Below, one piece after another: positions 26,949 to 36,315 of a DNA stretch of 64,000 bases; position 1 is the first letter of the stretch, and each line of letters begins with the position of its first letter. Origin of the DNA: Paenibacillus sp. RUD330. Lineage in GTDB: Bacteria; Bacillota; Bacilli; Paenibacillales; Paenibacillaceae. Location: assembly GCF_002243345.2 (NCBI RefSeq), contig NZ_CP022655.2:1080001-1144000 (forward strand). Direction: 5' to 3'. Below the pieces are notes generated by a model, which saw only the letters and a list, made by a program, of their open reading frames with translations, was not told where the DNA came from and did not search any database. Both the position numbers and the translations under genes were made by a program.

Positions 26949-26979
26949 ATCCTAGTCCTTCGAGTTGTATCGAAGTCAA
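26949..26979 (-). promoter_or_regulatory. MerR-type promoter and operator of the SDR gene
   Basis: On the minus strand: -35 TTGACT (26979-26974), spacer of 19 bp, -10 TAGGAT (26954-26949). Inside the spacer is the palindrome CTTCGA-N6-TCGAAG (26958-26975). A long spacer with a centred dyad is the hallmark of promoters activated by DNA-untwisting MerR proteins. Confidence 0.75.
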
Positions 26980-27191
26980 CCCTCCGTATGATAACAATCG
27001 GAACACAAAAATCTCGGACATGCATCCGGCTTCGTTGAATGCAAAAAAACAGCGCATGCCGCGCTTGCGGCCAGGCGCTGCCAGAGGCAGGAATAGGAAT
27101 GATAGGGAGAAAATTCGGTTCTGCGAGCGAACGGCCCGAAGGCGTAAATAAGCCGGAAAAGCCGGCTTATTCCGCTCGGAAGCTTCCAGCC

Positions 27192-28901
27192 TTACGGCCC
27201 CAGCCGCCTGCCGAGCGCGGTGCCGGTCTGAAGCTTGTAGGCCATCAGCGCGATTTCCAGACCGACGCGCTTATGCGGCTCCAGGAACGGCTCGCCGATC
27301 AGCTCGGTCAGCTTATCCATCCGGTTGTACAGCGTCTGCCGGTGGATGTACAGCCGTTTGGCGGTTTCATGCTTCGAGCCGAAGCATTTGAGATACATGT
27401 CGAGCGTTTCCAGCAGCTGCAGGCGGCTCTCCTTCTCCAGGCGCAGGATCGCGCCGAGATGGTCCTGGACGAACCGCTCCAGCAGCTGCGGATCGGGAAT
27501 GGCTTTGAGCAGCTGGTAAGCGCCCAGGCTGGAATAGAAGACGACCGGTCCGAGCTCGGTGACGCTCCGCGCCACCTCGAGCGCCTGGGCTGCTTCGCGA
27601 AAGCCTAGCGGCGCATCCAGCAGCCGGGTCCGCGGCTTGCCGGCGGCGGCTCGCAGCGCAAGGCCGTCGAGCTGCTCTTCGCCGAAGCGGCGGATGTCCT
27701 CCAGCAGCGACTGCGAGGAAGACAGCAGCCGGTCGGAGGCCGCGGCGGGCGAAGCCTCAAGCGCCAGCAGGAACTGCAGGCCGCCGCTGCGCGCCTGCAC
27801 GCTTCCCTTGAGGCTGTACTTTCGGATCAGCGTACGCAGCAGCACGGCCAAATCCCTCAGCGCGGCTTCGAGGCGGTCTCCGCCATCCTCAGGGGACCTT
27901 TCCTCAAGCTCCAGCTGCCCCGGCATGCTGAGGCAGATGCGGTCCTGCGGAATGCGCCCGGCCAGCCCGATCATGGTGCGGGCCTGATCCTCGCTTGCGA
28001 TCCGCCCTTCCTGCAGCTCCGGGATCAGCTGGTCCTGCAGCCGGTTGTCATGCTCCCTCCGGAATTGGGTGCGGAGCATGAGGGCGGCGATAGCGGAGGC
28101 GGCCGCATCGAGGTAGGGAGAGAGCTGCGCGGCAGCCTCCCCGTCCGGCTCATTGTCCGGCAGAGGCGTTCCGACCGCCGCGAGCAGCTGGCCGTAACAG
28201 GACACCGGCCGCAGCAGCAGGCTGCCTCCGCTGTCCAGCGGCAGCAGGAGCTCGCTTTTGCCGTCGCCGAGAACGCCTTCGCGTTCGAGCCGGCGGAACG
28301 GGAAATCGGCAAGGCCGGAAGCTCCGCCGGAGACAGGAGGCAGCTGCGGGTAATGACGGTCCGCTTCAATAAGGGAATAAAAGACGATTTGCCGTCCCGT
28401 ATCCCCATGAAGCAGGCGAAGGACGGGCATAATATCGCTGTGCTGGAGCGTCAGCTGCTGCAGGCGGCGGGAGAAGCCCTCCGCAAGGTCCCGATGGGAG
28501 CGCTGACGGTTGATGATGAGAGAGTGGATGTCTTGGGTAATCTCCGAGAAACGCACCGGATGGTCGAAAACGATGACGGGAAAGTCATGCTGCTCCGCCA
28601 GCTCGAGCACCTCCGCGGGAACCTCCTCGATGCTCGTCCCGAGCTCGAGAATAAGCCCGGCGGCCTCCTGACGGATCAGCTGCCGCAAATAGTCGAGACG
28701 GTCCTGCTGGGCTTGCTTCAGCCATAGGCCGGTCGTCAGGATGAGGTCGTCCCGGCTGATGAACGGGGCTACCTGCACGATTTCGATGACATGCACCCAG
28801 CCGACGCGCTTGCCGAGGCCTACCTGGCCGGCGGCGAGCCGGGCATGGGCGAACATGGGACGCTGGAGCACGTCCCGGACATGCAGATCGGTTGTTTTCA
28901 C
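27192..28901 (-). CDS. adeR: PucR-family transcriptional regulator (AdeR-like)
   Basis: 569 residues. N-terminal PucR domain (1-125; VIEIVQVAPFISRDDLILTT), a long variable sensor region with GGDEF-related remnant (about 280-420), and a C-terminal HTH_30 domain (about 500-560: LETLDMYLKCFGSKHETAKR, LYIHRQTLYNRMDKL). GTG 28901 follows GAAAGGTG. It is divergent from ald, exactly as adeR is in Bacillus subtilis, where it activates alanine dehydrogenase synthesis. The same role is inferred here. Confidence 0.85.
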   Translation of the reverse strand: MKTTDLHVRDVLQRPMFAHARLAAGQVGLGKRVGWVHVIEIVQVAPFISRDDLILTTGLWLKQAQQDRLDYLRQLIRQEAAGLILELGTSIEEVPAEVLELAEQHDFPVIVFDHPVRFSEITQDIHSLIINRQRSHRDLAEGFSRRLQQLTLQHSDIMPVLRLLHGDTGRQIVFYSLIEADRHYPQLPPVSGGASGLADFPFRRLEREGVLGDGKSELLLPLDSGGSLLLRPVSCYGQLLAAVGTPLPDNEPDGEAAAQLSPYLDAAASAIAALMLRTQFRREHDNRLQDQLIPELQEGRIASEDQARTMIGLAGRIPQDRICLSMPGQLELEERSPEDGGDRLEAALRDLAVLLRTLIRKYSLKGSVQARSGGLQFLLALEASPAAASDRLLSSSQSLLEDIRRFGEEQLDGLALRAAAGKPRTRLLDAPLGFREAAQALEVARSVTELGPVVFYSSLGAYQLLKAIPDPQLLERFVQDHLGAILRLEKESRLQLLETLDMYLKCFGSKHETAKRLYIHRQTLYNRMDKLTELIGEPFLEPHKRVGLEIALMAYKLQTGTALGRRLGP

Positions 28902-29091
28902 TCGCTAAGACACCTTTCCGGGCAATCGCGACATGCCGACGGCGGCAGAGCTGCCAGAGCCGTGTGAGCAATCGGCAAGAAGTCGAGCCCAAGGAGAGAA
29001 AATATCGACAACGTGTAAGATGCCAGACTTGGCCCCTTCCCGTATCATGACGGTAGAAGGCAATATCCATTATAGACGAGGTGGCTGTCCC

Positions 29092-30204
29092 ATGAAAATC
29101 GGAATTCCAAAGGAAATCAAAAACAACGAGAACCGCGTCGCGCTGACGCCGATGGGAGCGGCCGAATTCGTGCGCGCAGGCCATACGGTGCTGGTCGAGC
29201 GCTCCGCCGGAGCCGAGAGCGGATTCGAAGACTTCCAATACGAAGCCGCAGGCGCGGTCATCGTGGCGGAAGCGGCCGATGTATGGGGCAAAAGCGACAT
29301 GGTCATGAAGGTCAAGGAGCCTCTATCCTCCGAATACGGCTACTTCCGGGAAGGCCTCGTCCTGTTCGCCTACCTCCACCTCGCAGCCGAGCCGCTTCTT
29401 GCCGAAGCGCTCCGCAAGTCCGGCGTCACCGCCATCGCCTACGAGACGATCCGCGTGAACGGCGCGCTGCCGCTGCTCGCTCCGATGAGCGAAGTGGCCG
29501 GACGCATGTCGGTGCAGGTCGGCGCGCAGATGCTGGAGCGCGCACGCGGCGGCAAAGGAATCCTGCTCGCCGGCGTAACCGGCGTCAAGCGCGGCAAGGT
29601 CGCCGTCATCGGCGGCGGCATCGCAGGCACGAATGCGGCGCAGATCGCCGTCGGCCTCGGCGCGGACGTGACCGTGCTCGACACCAATACGAACCGCCTG
29701 CGCGAGCTCGCGCTCATCTTCGGCAACCAGCTGCAGACGCTGCAGTCCACCTCGCATAACATCGCCGAAGCGGTCCGCGAAGCGGATCTCGTCATTTCGA
29801 CGGTGCTGATTCCCGGAGGCAAGGCGCCGAAGCTCGTCACCGAGGAAATGGTCCGCTCGATGCAGAAGGGCTCCGTCATCGTCGACGTGGCCATCGATCA
29901 AGGCGGCAGCGTGGAGACGATCGACCGAATCACGACGCATGACGATCCGGTGTTCGAAAAGCACGGCGTCCTGCATTATGCGGTCGCCAACATTCCGGGT
30001 GCGGTGCCGTACACGTCGACGCTCGCGCTGACGAACGCGACGCTGCCGTTCGCGCTCCAGATCGCCCGGTCCGGAGCTCAGGACGCCATCCGCGCGTCCC
30101 AGCCGATCCGCGAAGGCGTCAACACGATGGGCGGCCATGTCACCTATGAGGCGGTCGCCCGCGATCTCGGCTATGCGTACCAAGCGCCCGAAGAGCTGAT
30201 CTGA
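29092..30204 (+). CDS. ald: Alanine dehydrogenase
   Basis: 370 residues, typical length. Oxidatively deaminates L-alanine to pyruvate and ammonium with NAD+, allowing growth on alanine; hexameric cytoplasmic enzyme. The family opening [17 protein letters not shown] is present, with substrate-binding Arg and Lys (VMKVKEP), active-site His in YLHLAAE and the Rossmann loop [15 protein letters not shown]. Start ATG 29092 follows GAGGTGG; the open frame upstream is not family-like. The divergent PucR-type gene is its probable activator. Confidence 0.96.
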   Translation: MKIGIPKEIKNNENRVALTPMGAAEFVRAGHTVLVERSAGAESGFEDFQYEAAGAVIVAEAADVWGKSDMVMKVKEPLSSEYGYFREGLVLFAYLHLAAEPLLAEALRKSGVTAIAYETIRVNGALPLLAPMSEVAGRMSVQVGAQMLERARGGKGILLAGVTGVKRGKVAVIGGGIAGTNAAQIAVGLGADVTVLDTNTNRLRELALIFGNQLQTLQSTSHNIAEAVREADLVISTVLIPGGKAPKLVTEEMVRSMQKGSVIVDVAIDQGGSVETIDRITTHDDPVFEKHGVLHYAVANIPGAVPYTSTLALTNATLPFALQIARSGAQDAIRASQPIREGVNTMGGHVTYEAVARDLGYAYQAPEELI

Positions 30205-30296
30205 CCCGCAACCGGCGATCCGGGCGGACGGGCTGCAGGCGGCTCTGCAGCGCAGCTTCGACCCCATCATGATCCTTCCGCATCTTTCAGCCCGCC

Positions 30297-30329
30297 GATG
30301 ACTCCTGCGCAGCAGGAGTCATCTTTTTT
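30297..30329 (+). terminator. Terminator after ald
   Basis: GATGACTCCTGC-GCA-GCAGGAGTCATC followed by TTTTTT. Confidence 0.92.
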
Positions 30330-30400
30330 GAGCAGAGAAGGAAGTCTGCTGAGCAGCACCGCTGCCATCGACGGCCGCTTCCACAGAGGCGGCAATTCCC

Positions 30401-30450
30401 AAAAAGGCGCTGTCCTCCGACCGCTGCATCGTCGGCTGGACAGCGCCTTT
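30401..30450 (-). terminator. Terminator of the stress-protein operon
   Basis: AAAGGCGCTGTCC and its complement GGACAGCGCCTTT flank a 22-nt loop. On the minus strand the stem ends in CTTTTT. The gap between ald and this operon holds only the two terminators. Confidence 0.85.
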
Positions 30451-30506
30451 CCTTCTTTAACCGGTTGGCGGTCGCAGCGGGCTCATTCTGCCTGGCCGTC
30501 CGGCCG

Positions 30507-30890
30507 TCAGAACTCCCCTTCCTGCGCGCCGACCTTGATCCTTACCCGGTCGGTGGAGAGCGGTCTGCTGCGGCTGGCGGCATGCTTGACGCTACTGAAA
30601 GCCTCCTTTACAGAATTCGAGATCTGGTGCAGAACTTCTCCTGCGTCGTGGGCGCTCTCCAGCAGCGGATCGACAGTCGTAATCCGGCCATTGACGTCCT
30701 TGACGGTCCGGTTCAGCGTATGGATCAGCGAGGTGGCTTCCTGCGTGACGCCGAGGGCGGATTCCCGGACTTCGGCCAGCGTGACGGTCGTCTCGTCCAA
30801 GGAGACCATGAGCTTTTTCATCGTCCTCACGGCGTAGAACACCAGACAGGAGAAGGAAATCGAGGCCAGGGCCGCGCTTTTGCCGCGCAT
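30507..30890 (-). CDS. DUF948 family protein
   Basis: 127 residues from ATG 30890 (GGGAGAA upstream). One N-terminal hydrophobic segment anchors a helical chain (about 25-100) with the regular hydrophobic pattern of DUF948 (YtxG-like) proteins: LDETTVTLAEVRESALGV and NRTVKDVNGRI. Function is unknown; the B. subtilis relative belongs to the general stress regulon. Two bases separate it from the preceding gene, so they form one operon. Confidence 0.8.
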   Translation of the reverse strand: MRGKSAALASISFSCLVFYAVRTMKKLMVSLDETTVTLAEVRESALGVTQEATSLIHTLNRTVKDVNGRITTVDPLLESAHDAGEVLHQISNSVKEAFSSVKHAASRSRPLSTDRVRIKVGAQEGEF

Positions 30891-30892
30891 CG

Positions 30893-31576
30893 TTATTCTC
30901 CCGATGGAAGGGGAGGCAGGATGACTTCCTGGACAGGGACCGGACCGTCCAGCGTGGAGTCGGAGGACTTGGAACTGATGTACACCCTCAGGTCGTCGGC
31001 CGTTCCTTGCAGCGCCTCGTCGCGCATCGGAATGGAGCGGAAGCCGGCCGTAGAGGCGGCCGCAGCCGTGCCGGAGACGGCGGAGGACGGAGCGAGCGAG
31101 CCGTACACCTGGAAGATGCTTTCCACCCGCGAGCGGCCGGCTGCGGGAGCGGCGACAATGACGAGCAGGCGGTCATTTTCAATGAATGTGCTGTAGCTCT
31201 GCGCTTCGAGCTCCGGAATGCCGAGTCCGACGAGTCCGCCCACGAGCGAGCCGGCTCCTCCGCCTACAGCCGCTCCCGCCAGCACGGTGGCGATCGGGCC
31301 GGCCGCCAGCAGCGGGCCTATTCCGGGGATGAAGAGCAGTCCGACCGTAGCGAGGATGCCGGCCGTGCCTCCCAGAACGATGCCGGCAGCCGCGCCTGCG
31401 GCCGCTCCTTCCGGACCGTTCGTACCCGTTTCGACCGCTGTCGCCGCCTGCACCTGCTCTTTGCCCCGCCGCAGCACCGAGATCTCCTCGTTGCGGTACC
31501 CCGATGCTTTGAGCTCTTCCATCACGGCGATCGTGTCCTTCTCGGAGTTGAAAATCCCTACGATTGGCGTTGTCAT
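30893..31576 (-). CDS. General stress protein 17M-like (YflT-domain) protein
   Basis: 227 residues from ATG 31576 after AGGAGGAG. The N-terminus (PIVGIFNSEKDTIAVMEELK, then GYRNEEISVL) is the YflT/heat-induced domain. A central Gly/Ala-rich amphipathic hairpin (about 60-125) resembles a membrane-inserting glycine-zipper region, followed by a short beta domain and a polar tail. Stress-related envelope role inferred from family and from the DUF948 partner. Confidence 0.82.
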   Translation of the reverse strand: MTTPIVGIFNSEKDTIAVMEELKASGYRNEEISVLRRGKEQVQAATAVETGTNGPEGAAAGAAAGIVLGGTAGILATVGLLFIPGIGPLLAAGPIATVLAGAAVGGGAGSLVGGLVGLGIPELEAQSYSTFIENDRLLVIVAAPAAGRSRVESIFQVYGSLAPSSAVSGTAAAASTAGFRSIPMRDEALQGTADDLRVYISSKSSDSTLDGPVPVQEVILPPLPSGE

Positions 31577-31713
31577 GGTGGTTCTCCTCCTCATCGTTTT
31601 TGGAATCGGCTTAAGGCGCTTCAGCTGAATACTCGTAGATACACGGCTTCGGCGGGAGGGCAAACAGGGGGGACAAGCAGGCTCCGGAATTTATTTTTAG
31701 AACGGTCCGGCGA

Positions 31714-31747
31714 AATAAAAATAGGCCAGCCCGAAATGCAGGCTGGC
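31714..31747 (-). terminator. Terminator downstream of aspA
   Basis: On the minus strand GCCAGCC-N9-GGCTGGC then CTATTTTTATTT. A second hairpin with arms GCCCCCGT/ACGGGGGC lies at 31766-31785 just before it. Confidence 0.75.
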
Positions 31748-31844
31748 GTGGATTTCTGTCAGGAAGCCCCCGTAAAAACGGGGGCCGCGGAAAAGTTGTC
31801 GCAGCAGACGGAAATCATTCTTCCGATCGCTCGATAGGTGCGCT

Positions 31845-33263
31845 CTATCTGGCGTCGTCCAGCAGCCGCTCGCCGGAAATGCCGGGAGAGGTCATCTGGT
31901 ACGGATTCAGAATCTCGGTGATCTCCTCCGGGGTCAGCAGTCCGCGCTCCAGAATCAGATCGCGGATGGACAAGCCGGTGCGGAGCGCCTCCTTGACGAG
32001 CTGCGCAGCGACCTCATAGCCCAGATGCGGGTTGAGGGCGGTCACGATGCCGAAGGAATTGTTGACGTACGTCTCGCAGCGCTCGCGGTTCGCTTCCATG
32101 CCCTCGACGGCGTACTTGAGGAAGACGTCGACGCCGTTGCGCAATATTTTGAGCGATTGCAGCAGGTTGAAGGCGATGACCGGACCCATCACGTTCAGCT
32201 CGAACTGTCCGGCTTCGCATGCCATGCAGATCGTATGGTCGTTGCCCATCACCTGGAAGGCGACCTGGTTCACGACCTCGGCCATGACCGGGTTCACCTT
32301 GCCCGGCATGATGGACGAGCCCGGCTGGCGAGGCGGAAGCATGAGCTCGGCGAGGCCGACGCGGGGACCGGATGCCATCAGGCGGATGTCGTTGCAGATC
32401 TTGGACAGATTGACCGAGCATACCTTCAGCGCGGCCGACAGCTCCGTATAGCCGTCGCTGTTCTGGGTCGCGTCCACGAGATCCTCCGCCGCCTGGATCG
32501 GCAAGCCGAGCTGCTCCTGCAGATGGCGGATGACCGACTCGATGTATTCCGGCTTCGCGTTGAGGCCGGTCCCGACGGCGGTCGCTCCCATGTTGACGGT
32601 GAGGATATTGTCGGCCGACCGCTTGATGCGGGCGATGTCGCGCGCCAGCACGGCCGCGTACGCGCCGAATTCCTGCCCCATCCGGATCGGAACCGCGTCC
32701 TGCAGATGGGTCCGGCCCATTTTGATGACGTCGTCGAACTGCACCTTCTTGTCCATGAAGCCCGCATGGAGCGCGTTCAAAGCGGTCAGCAGGCTCTTGG
32801 TGAGTCCGAACGCCGCGATCTTGAGCGCGGTCGGAATGGCGTCGTTGGTCGATTGCGACATATTGACGTGATTGTTCGGATTGCAGTGGAAGTAATCGCC
32901 CTTCGGATGGCCGAGAATTTCCAGCGCCCGGTTGGCGAGAACCTCGTTCATGTTCATATTGATCGAAGTGCCTGCGCCGCCCTGGATGGAGTCGACGAGG
33001 AACTGGTCCGCGTATTTGCCGTCGATGATATCTTCCGATGCCTTGACGATAGCTTGGCCTACGGCAGGCTGCAGCAGGTGCACGTCCATATTGGCCCTGG
33101 CCGCCGCTTTCTTCACGTGGGCAAGAGCCGTCAGCAGCTCATGATGGATCGGCACGCCGGTGATCGGGAAATTCTCGACCGCCCGTAAGGTCTGGATTCC
33201 GTAGTAAGCGCTTTCGGGAACCTGTTTCTCCCCTAGAAAATCATGCTCGAGCCTGAATGCCAT
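31845..33263 (-). CDS. aspA: Aspartate ammonia-lyase
   Basis: 472 residues, normal AspA length. Converts L-aspartate reversibly to fumarate and ammonium; cytoplasmic tetramer of the fumarase/aspartase superfamily. [14 protein letters not shown], the [13 protein letters not shown] segment and the flexible catalytic loop [15 protein letters not shown] identify it; MNEV and the overall pattern fit AspA rather than FumC. ATG 33263 follows GAAGGGATG. The promoter region is shared head-to-head with rocD, so the two amino-acid catabolic genes may be co-regulated. Confidence 0.94.
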   Translation of the reverse strand: MAFRLEHDFLGEKQVPESAYYGIQTLRAVENFPITGVPIHHELLTALAHVKKAAARANMDVHLLQPAVGQAIVKASEDIIDGKYADQFLVDSIQGGAGTSINMNMNEVLANRALEILGHPKGDYFHCNPNNHVNMSQSTNDAIPTALKIAAFGLTKSLLTALNALHAGFMDKKVQFDDVIKMGRTHLQDAVPIRMGQEFGAYAAVLARDIARIKRSADNILTVNMGATAVGTGLNAKPEYIESVIRHLQEQLGLPIQAAEDLVDATQNSDGYTELSAALKVCSVNLSKICNDIRLMASGPRVGLAELMLPPRQPGSSIMPGKVNPVMAEVVNQVAFQVMGNDHTICMACEAGQFELNVMGPVIAFNLLQSLKILRNGVDVFLKYAVEGMEANRERCETYVNNSFGIVTALNPHLGYEVAAQLVKEALRTGLSIRDLILERGLLTPEEITEILNPYQMTSPGISGERLLDDAR

Positions 33264-33299
33264 TGTTCTCATCCCTTCTTGGATCCCTGTCCCAATCAA

Positions 33300-33329
33300 T
33301 TGTAGTGTTTCCTGGCACGCTCCTATCAT
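33300..33329 (+). promoter_or_regulatory. Candidate rocD promoter overlapping the aspA promoter region
   Basis: TTGTAG (33300-33305), 18-bp spacer, TATCAT (33324-33329). On the opposite strand TACAAT (33304-33299) could be the -10 of aspA, so the two promoters would overlap. Confidence 0.4.
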
Positions 33330-33406
33330 ACCGCATTCTACATGGTTCGGGTATGCCTCTTCGCGGACGAAGCATAGAATGGATGGAAAGGAGGCGACGG
33401 CACATC

Positions 33407-34618
33407 ATGAGCCAAGCCGGCAACCATTCCGTCACCGATTCGGTCATCCGCCGGACGGAAGCCTACGGGGCGCGCAACTACCATCCTCTGCCCATCGTCA
33501 TCAGCCGGGCGGAAGGCGTCTGGGTCGAGGATCCGGAGGGCGGCAGATATATGGATATGCTGAGCGCCTATTCGGCTCTCAACCAGGGGCATCGGCATCC
33601 CGCCATCGTCCAGGCGCTCAAGGATCAGGCCGACCGGGTGACGCTGACTTCGAGGGCATTCCATCACGACAAGCTCGGAGAGTTCTATGAGAGGCTGGCT
33701 TCTTATACCGGCAAAGGCATGATTCTGCCTATGAATACGGGAGCAGAGGCTGTGGAGACCGCTGTCAAGGCTGCTAGGCGCTGGGCCTGCGACGTCAAGG
33801 GCGTGCCTGACGGGCTTGCGGAAATCATCGTCTGCGAGGGCAATTTCCACGGGCGCACGGTCACGGCCACCTCCTTCTCCTCCAGCGAGGAATACAGGCG
33901 CGGCTTCGGGCCGTTCACGCCGGGCTTCCGGATCATCCCTTACGGCGACCTTCCCGCTCTCGAAGCCGCTCTAACGGACCATACGGCCGCATTCCTCGTG
34001 GAGCCGATCCAGGGAGAAGCGGGCATCGTCATCCCGCCGGACGGCTATCTCCGGGACGCCGCCGAGCTCTGCCGCTCCAGCAGCGTCCTCTTCATCGCCG
34101 ATGAGATCCAGACCGGCTTCGGGCGCACGGGCCGGCGCTTCGCCTGCGATTGGGAAGGCGTGGAGCCGGATGCCTATCTGCTCGGCAAAGCCCTCGGAGG
34201 AGGCGTCTTCCCCGTCTCGGCTGTCGCGGCGGAGCCCGCCCTGCTCGGCGTGTTCGAGCCGGGCTCGCATGGCTCGACCTTCGGCGGCAACCCGCTGGCG
34301 GCCGCGGTCGGAATCGCAGCGCTTGAGGTGACCCAAGGGGAGCGGCTGGCGGAGCGCTCCGACGAGCTGGGAGCCTACGCTGCCGGCCGGCTGCGCGGAA
34401 AGGGCAGTCCGCTGGTGCGGGAAGTGAGGGGCAGGGGCCTGTTCATCGGCATCGAGCTGGTCACGGAAGCCAGGCCGTATTGCGAGCGGCTGATGGAGAT
34501 GGGCTTGCTCTGCAAGGAAACGCATGAGAACACGATCCGGCTGGCCCCGCCGCTGACGATAACCCGCGCAGAGCTGGATTGGGCGCTGGAGCGGCTGGAG
34601 CTGGCATTGACCCCCTGA
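33407..34618 (+). CDS. rocD: Ornithine aminotransferase
   Basis: 403 residues from ATG 33407 after AAAGGAGG. PLP-dependent class III aminotransferase; moves the delta-amino group of ornithine to 2-oxoglutarate in arginine/ornithine breakdown. [17 protein letters not shown] is the characteristic Oat opening; [16 protein letters not shown] contacts PLP phosphate, [14 protein letters not shown] holds the PLP-ring Asp, and Lys in [15 protein letters not shown] forms the Schiff base. No other arginine-catabolism gene is nearby. Confidence 0.94.
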   Translation: MSQAGNHSVTDSVIRRTEAYGARNYHPLPIVISRAEGVWVEDPEGGRYMDMLSAYSALNQGHRHPAIVQALKDQADRVTLTSRAFHHDKLGEFYERLASYTGKGMILPMNTGAEAVETAVKAARRWACDVKGVPDGLAEIIVCEGNFHGRTVTATSFSSSEEYRRGFGPFTPGFRIIPYGDLPALEAALTDHTAAFLVEPIQGEAGIVIPPDGYLRDAAELCRSSSVLFIADEIQTGFGRTGRRFACDWEGVEPDAYLLGKALGGGVFPVSAVAAEPALLGVFEPGSHGSTFGGNPLAAAVGIAALEVTQGERLAERSDELGAYAAGRLRGKGSPLVREVRGRGLFIGIELVTEARPYCERLMEMGLLCKETHENTIRLAPPLTITRAELDWALERLELALTP

Positions 34619-34664
34619 GCTCCGGTCCGGATTGCGTACGCATATATATCGACACCTATAACGA

Positions 34665-34718
34665 AGCAGCCGCCCACGGCCCGCATCTTGCGCGGGAGAG
34701 GGCGGCTGCTGTCTTTTC
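34665..34718 (+). terminator. Terminator after rocD
   Basis: AGCAGCCGCCC and GGGCGGCTGCT pair over a GC-rich loop that can itself fold, then GTCTTTT. Confidence 0.75.
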
Positions 34719-34723
34719 CGGAC

Positions 34724-36052
34724 TTAGATATAGCTCAAGCCTGCCGTGTAGGGGAACGGAATCGGGAAATAAGGCCTCAGCATCTGAACCTGCTCTTGGG
34801 TGAAAGGGAGCCTTGGACCGCTCGCCGGCTCCGCCGGGGTCTGGACAGCGACCGCCGTCTCGGCTTCGGCAACCTCCCCGGAGCGGGTTGCGGCATGGGG
34901 CGGCCCGGCATCGGTCCCGGAGCGGCTGGCGGACCGCGCCGGCCCGGCATTTCCTTCCGCAGCGGCGGCACATTGCCGGACGAACGCGTCGGGTCCGTCG
35001 TCCAGCTCGGCATCGGGCCCGTCGAACAGCAGCGCCGTCCACTCCCGCATGGAGAGCGGTATCTCGCCGTCTCCGAGCCGGAGCGCGAATTCGCCGCTGG
35101 GGCTGCGGACAGGCTCCATCACGGCGGGAGCGGCTTGCCCGTCGCTCCGCCTGCTGTCGAGATAGGGACGCAGCTGCCGCCACAGCAGCGGCAGGTCGAT
35201 GATTTTTACCGTCCCTTGGTTGTGGCTCGTGGAATACAGGCTGCCTTGCAGCAGCTGCTGCATCGGCGTTTCATGGGTGCCGACGAACAGCAGCAGGGAG
35301 GATAGCCGCATCTCCTCCATGGCGGCCCTCATCGCGGCCAGAGCCTTGGAATCGTCCCCGCCCCATTCCACGACGAACGGCTCCATGTCCGAGCCGGCGG
35401 GGATAGGGCCGGAAGCGATGACGGCGTACGCGGCCAGCTCTCCGTCCTCCTCCAGGACATAGGTGCTGTGCGTGAAATCGTACATGCTCGCCACTGCCGC
35501 GCTCTGAAGCTGGCCGGCCAGCTCAGCGACGCTGCGCCGATAGGCGGCTGGCTTGGCGTCCGACAGCGAGTGGAGACGGAACCAGTCGGAGGAACGCAGA
35601 GGTCTCGCCCTCGCATCCGCTTGCGGCTGGACGCCGGCTTCGAGCCTGTAGCGGCGCATCGAGCCGAAGGCGTGGCAGCCGTTGCGGCGGTATAGGGAGC
35701 GCGTGCCGGAGATTAGCATGAGCGAGGCTCCGATGGCTTCGGCTTGATGGAACGCTTCGCCGAGCAGCACGCTGGCATGGCCTTGCCCGCGATAGTCGGG
35801 GTGGGTGCATACCGATCCGAGCGCGCAGGCGTCGAGCACGGCGTCCCCGACGGCGAGCTGCTGCGGCACGAAGCCGAGGAAGGAAACGACGCTCCCTTCC
35901 TCGACAACGCCGAGGGACAAGCCCAGAGCCGAGTCGAAAATGGCGGGGAACGACTGTCCCATCGAGCGCTGGCCGGGATCCCGGAAGACGAGATCGGCGA
36001 GCTTCACTGCCTCGGCGAGCTCCAGCTTGTCCAGATGCTTCAGTTGCTTCAT
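34724..36052 (-). CDS. GNAT acetyltransferase with long C-terminal extension
   Basis: 442 residues from ATG 36052 after GGAAGG. Residues 1-135 form a GNAT domain: VCTHPDYRGQGHASVLL is the acetyl-CoA loop, followed by LYRRNGCHAFG. A second, divergent GNAT-like and SCP2-like part (about 140-345) recalls the Eis layout. From about 345 to 415 there is a low-complexity Ala/Gly/Pro/Ser linker ending in a short conserved-looking tail (MLRPYFPIPFPYTAGLSY). Substrate unknown. Confidence 0.8.
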   Translation of the reverse strand: MKQLKHLDKLELAEAVKLADLVFRDPGQRSMGQSFPAIFDSALGLSLGVVEEGSVVSFLGFVPQQLAVGDAVLDACALGSVCTHPDYRGQGHASVLLGEAFHQAEAIGASLMLISGTRSLYRRNGCHAFGSMRRYRLEAGVQPQADARARPLRSSDWFRLHSLSDAKPAAYRRSVAELAGQLQSAAVASMYDFTHSTYVLEEDGELAAYAVIASGPIPAGSDMEPFVVEWGGDDSKALAAMRAAMEEMRLSSLLLFVGTHETPMQQLLQGSLYSTSHNQGTVKIIDLPLLWRQLRPYLDSRRSDGQAAPAVMEPVRSPSGEFALRLGDGEIPLSMREWTALLFDGPDAELDDGPDAFVRQCAAAAEGNAGPARSASRSGTDAGPPHAATRSGEVAEAETAVAVQTPAEPASGPRLPFTQEQVQMLRPYFPIPFPYTAGLSYI

Positions 36053-36203
36053 ATGGAGCACTTCCTTCCGCAGGGAGATTTCCAGGCTGTGCCGGACGAT
36101 CGGCTCCCGTCCTGTCTCGTCCGGGCCTGGTCGCCCAGGGGCAGGACGGTGCGGATTCGAGCCCTTCAACACCCTTTTAAACGCATCCGGCCCACTCTAA
36201 AGC

Positions 36204-36247
36204 CGAAAGGCATCTGCTGTCTTTTTATTTTTATACCATGCCTTTCG
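36204..36247 (-). promoter_or_regulatory. Inverted repeat around an AT-rich promoter-like segment
   Basis: CGAAAGGCAT (36204-36213) and ATGCCTTTCG (36238-36247) are perfect inverted copies 24 bases apart. The AT-rich core contains TATAAA on the minus strand. It lies about 150 bp upstream of the GNAT gene and may be an operator or a stem-loop. Confidence 0.45.
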
Positions 36248-36275
36248 ACGGGTCGGCAAATGAGCCTACTCCAAT

Positions 36276-36302
36276 GAAAAAGGCAGGCCTGGCAGGCCTG
36301 CC
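36276..36302 (-). terminator. Terminator after khtU
   Basis: On the minus strand GGCAGGCCT-GCC-AGGCCTGCC followed by TTTTTC. Confidence 0.88.
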
Positions 36303-36315
36303 GTTCAAAAACCGG

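Noticed and set aside
30893..31700. Sigma-B promoter in front of the stress-protein operon
   Set aside because: A GTTTGC...GTGTAT pair is visible on the minus strand, but the match is partial and many Paenibacillus lack sigma-B, so it was not annotated.
32025..33188. 387-codon frame antisense to aspA
   Set aside because: Shadow; aspA has complete catalytic motifs.
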